Source: Phytophthora colocasiae (taxonomy: Eukaryota; Oomycota; Peronosporomycetes; Peronosporales; Peronosporaceae). Taken from it: 64,000 bases of DNA. The stretch spans positions 1,488,001-1,552,000 of the forward strand of contig JAGKQI010000049.1 of assembly GCA_018806915.1 (NCBI GenBank). Direction: 5' to 3'. The notes under the pieces were generated by a model. It was not told the DNA's origin. It saw nothing but the letters and a program-made list of their open reading frames with translations, and made no database searches. A program made the translations under genes and the position numbers. This document shows positions 62,817 to 64,000 of the stretch, piece by piece. Each line of letters starts with the position of its first letter. Position 1 is the stretch's first letter.

Positions 62817-64000
62817 AGAGCAGAAGCTCTACATCAAACTGTCCAAATGCCAATTTTGCGTGGATGAGATTCCATGCTTAGGCGACTTCGTCGGACGCAA
62901 GGGCGTTCGTATGGACCCAGATAAGGTGAAGATTATCGCCGAGTGGCCAGTCCCCAAGACCAAGAAGCAAATGGAAGCTTCCTGGGGACAACGGTTTACG
63001 TTTCGAGATTTTGCAAGGATTTCGCGCAGTTTGCAGGTCCTTTGCATGAATGTATCAAGGAAAACGTTCTCGTGATGCTATCGAACTCGATGAGAACCAA
63101 TTACGCTGTTTTGACGAGCTTAAGCGCTTGTCATCACCTCCGGTTCTCAGTCTTCCTGATTTCTCCAAACCTTTCGGAATTCGGATGGACGCCTCAAATT
63201 TCGCAATTGAAGTCTTATTTCAAAAGGAGGGAGGGTTGGAACATCCAATAGCCTATACGGGCAGAAAGATGAAGCCAGCAGAACTGAATTATCCAGTTCG
63301 CGAACAGGAACTACTCGCTATTATGCATGCGTTGAAGACATGGCGCGTGTATCTTCTCGACAAGCCATTCCTGGTGGAAACAGATCACAAGAGCATTGAG
63401 ATGATTCTCACGCAGAAGACGACGAATCGACGCATTGCGCGGTGGTTCAACGAACTTGCGGAGTTTCAGCCTCTGTTCAAGTGGATTCCAGGAGAGACGA
63501 ATGTAGTCGCAGATGCGATGTCGAGAAATCCTGAGTTCGAGCATAAGGCAGCGCAAGTGAGCCTGAAGGAACTTCTTGATACGGCTCAAAACCGTGAAAT
63601 TGTGGCTACCATGGTCGAGAACAATATGACCGTGGCACAATCCGCAGTGAAGATGTACTCGTGGAACAAGGACTTGCAAGGACTTGTCAAGAAGCTACAG
63701 CTTGGAGACAAGGTTCCGCATTACTCGCTAGATCATGGCGTGCTGTATTATCAGACGCGTGAAGATGAGAGTCCTAGATTGTACATTCCCGATGACGAAG
63801 ATCTGAAGAATCGAGTCATTTGTGAGAACCACGATGCAGTAACGGCAGGCCACCCAGGGTATTACAAGACCTATGTCGCAGTACGTGAGAAGTACTATTG
63901 GCCGAAGATGATGAAGTATATTCAGCGCTATGTGAACACTTGTGAAATGTGTCAGCGCAACAAAGCGAGGCAGGTGAAGCCTCCCGGATTACTTCAACCG
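62803..64000 (+). pseudogene. Element C RT thumb, RNase H and integrase zinc finger
   Basis: Continues Pol through two more frame changes (62803-62985 and 62985-63060), then one frame open from about 63060 to the window end. RT thumb: KLSKCQFCVDEIPCLGDFV. RNase H: IRMDASNFAIEVLF, VREQELLAIMHAL, VETDHKSIEMIL, VVADAMSRNP. The integrase HHCC finger has CENHDAVTAGHPG and CEMCQRNKA. The catalytic core lies beyond the window. Confidence 0.75.

Larger units (their letters stand above)
59353..64000 (+). mobile_element. Ty3/Gypsy element C, partial and frameshifted
   Basis: Leader, gag, protease, reverse transcriptase, RNase H and the start of integrase in order on the plus strand; the right end lies outside the window. 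The left border is a guess placed at an initiator-like TCATTTCAATTC (59353), followed by CAATTTACC. The coding frames shift several times (near 60750, 60940, 61700, 62810, 62985 and 63060), so this copy is inactive. Confidence 0.75.

Overview
The window looks like oomycete nuclear DNA, most likely Phytophthora or a close relative. The evidence is short GT-AG introns (about 50-90 nt), an elicitin-like gene, an RXLR/EER-type secreted protein, a multi-pass LRR protein ending in the oomycete WLGC signature, oomycete-type initiator elements, and a dense load of Ty3/Gypsy, Crypton, Mutator-like, Harbinger and piggyBac elements. Splice junctions, target-site duplications and motifs were all read by eye; no database search was run.

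Layout. 1-2123: a decayed Mutator-like element with SWIM finger, AT-hook and Ulp1 protease parts. 2594-2664: a tRNA-like fold. 2894-4935 (minus): a broken Crypton tyrosine recombinase. 5314-10876: three related genes (one minus, two plus) of an unrecognised family with an N-terminal helical domain and three helical modules separated by phase-2 introns. 11087-36975: Gypsy element A, whose 5' LTR is split by a 997 bp Harbinger deletion derivative and whose gag-pol junction is split by a second, 15,053 bp Gypsy element B (15365-30417, minus). B carries a large ORF upstream of gag, a second RNase H domain, a chromodomain, and a spliced gene on the opposite strand that starts inside its LTR. 37225-38880: a LINE fragment split by a 1.25 kb retroposon.

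38935-51403 is the gene-rich part: a tail-anchored protein (minus), two small secreted GPI-type Thr/Ser-rich proteins, a glutamate dehydrogenase homologue whose catalytic residues are replaced, an LRR receptor with a degenerate kinase domain, and the WLGC protein. 51877-56237: an RXLR-like effector (minus) with a piggyBac element inserted 10 nt upstream of its ATG. 57790-58518: a WLGC pseudogene remnant and an elicitin-like gene. About 59353 to the end: a third Gypsy element (C), frameshifted and cut by the window edge.

The genes do not form a pathway. The picture is islands of secreted and membrane-surface genes and a local gene family inside nested, mostly young transposons. The least familiar items are the antisense gene of element B, the three-gene modular family with a near-perfect gene-conversion tract, and the glutamate dehydrogenase-like putative pseudoenzyme.
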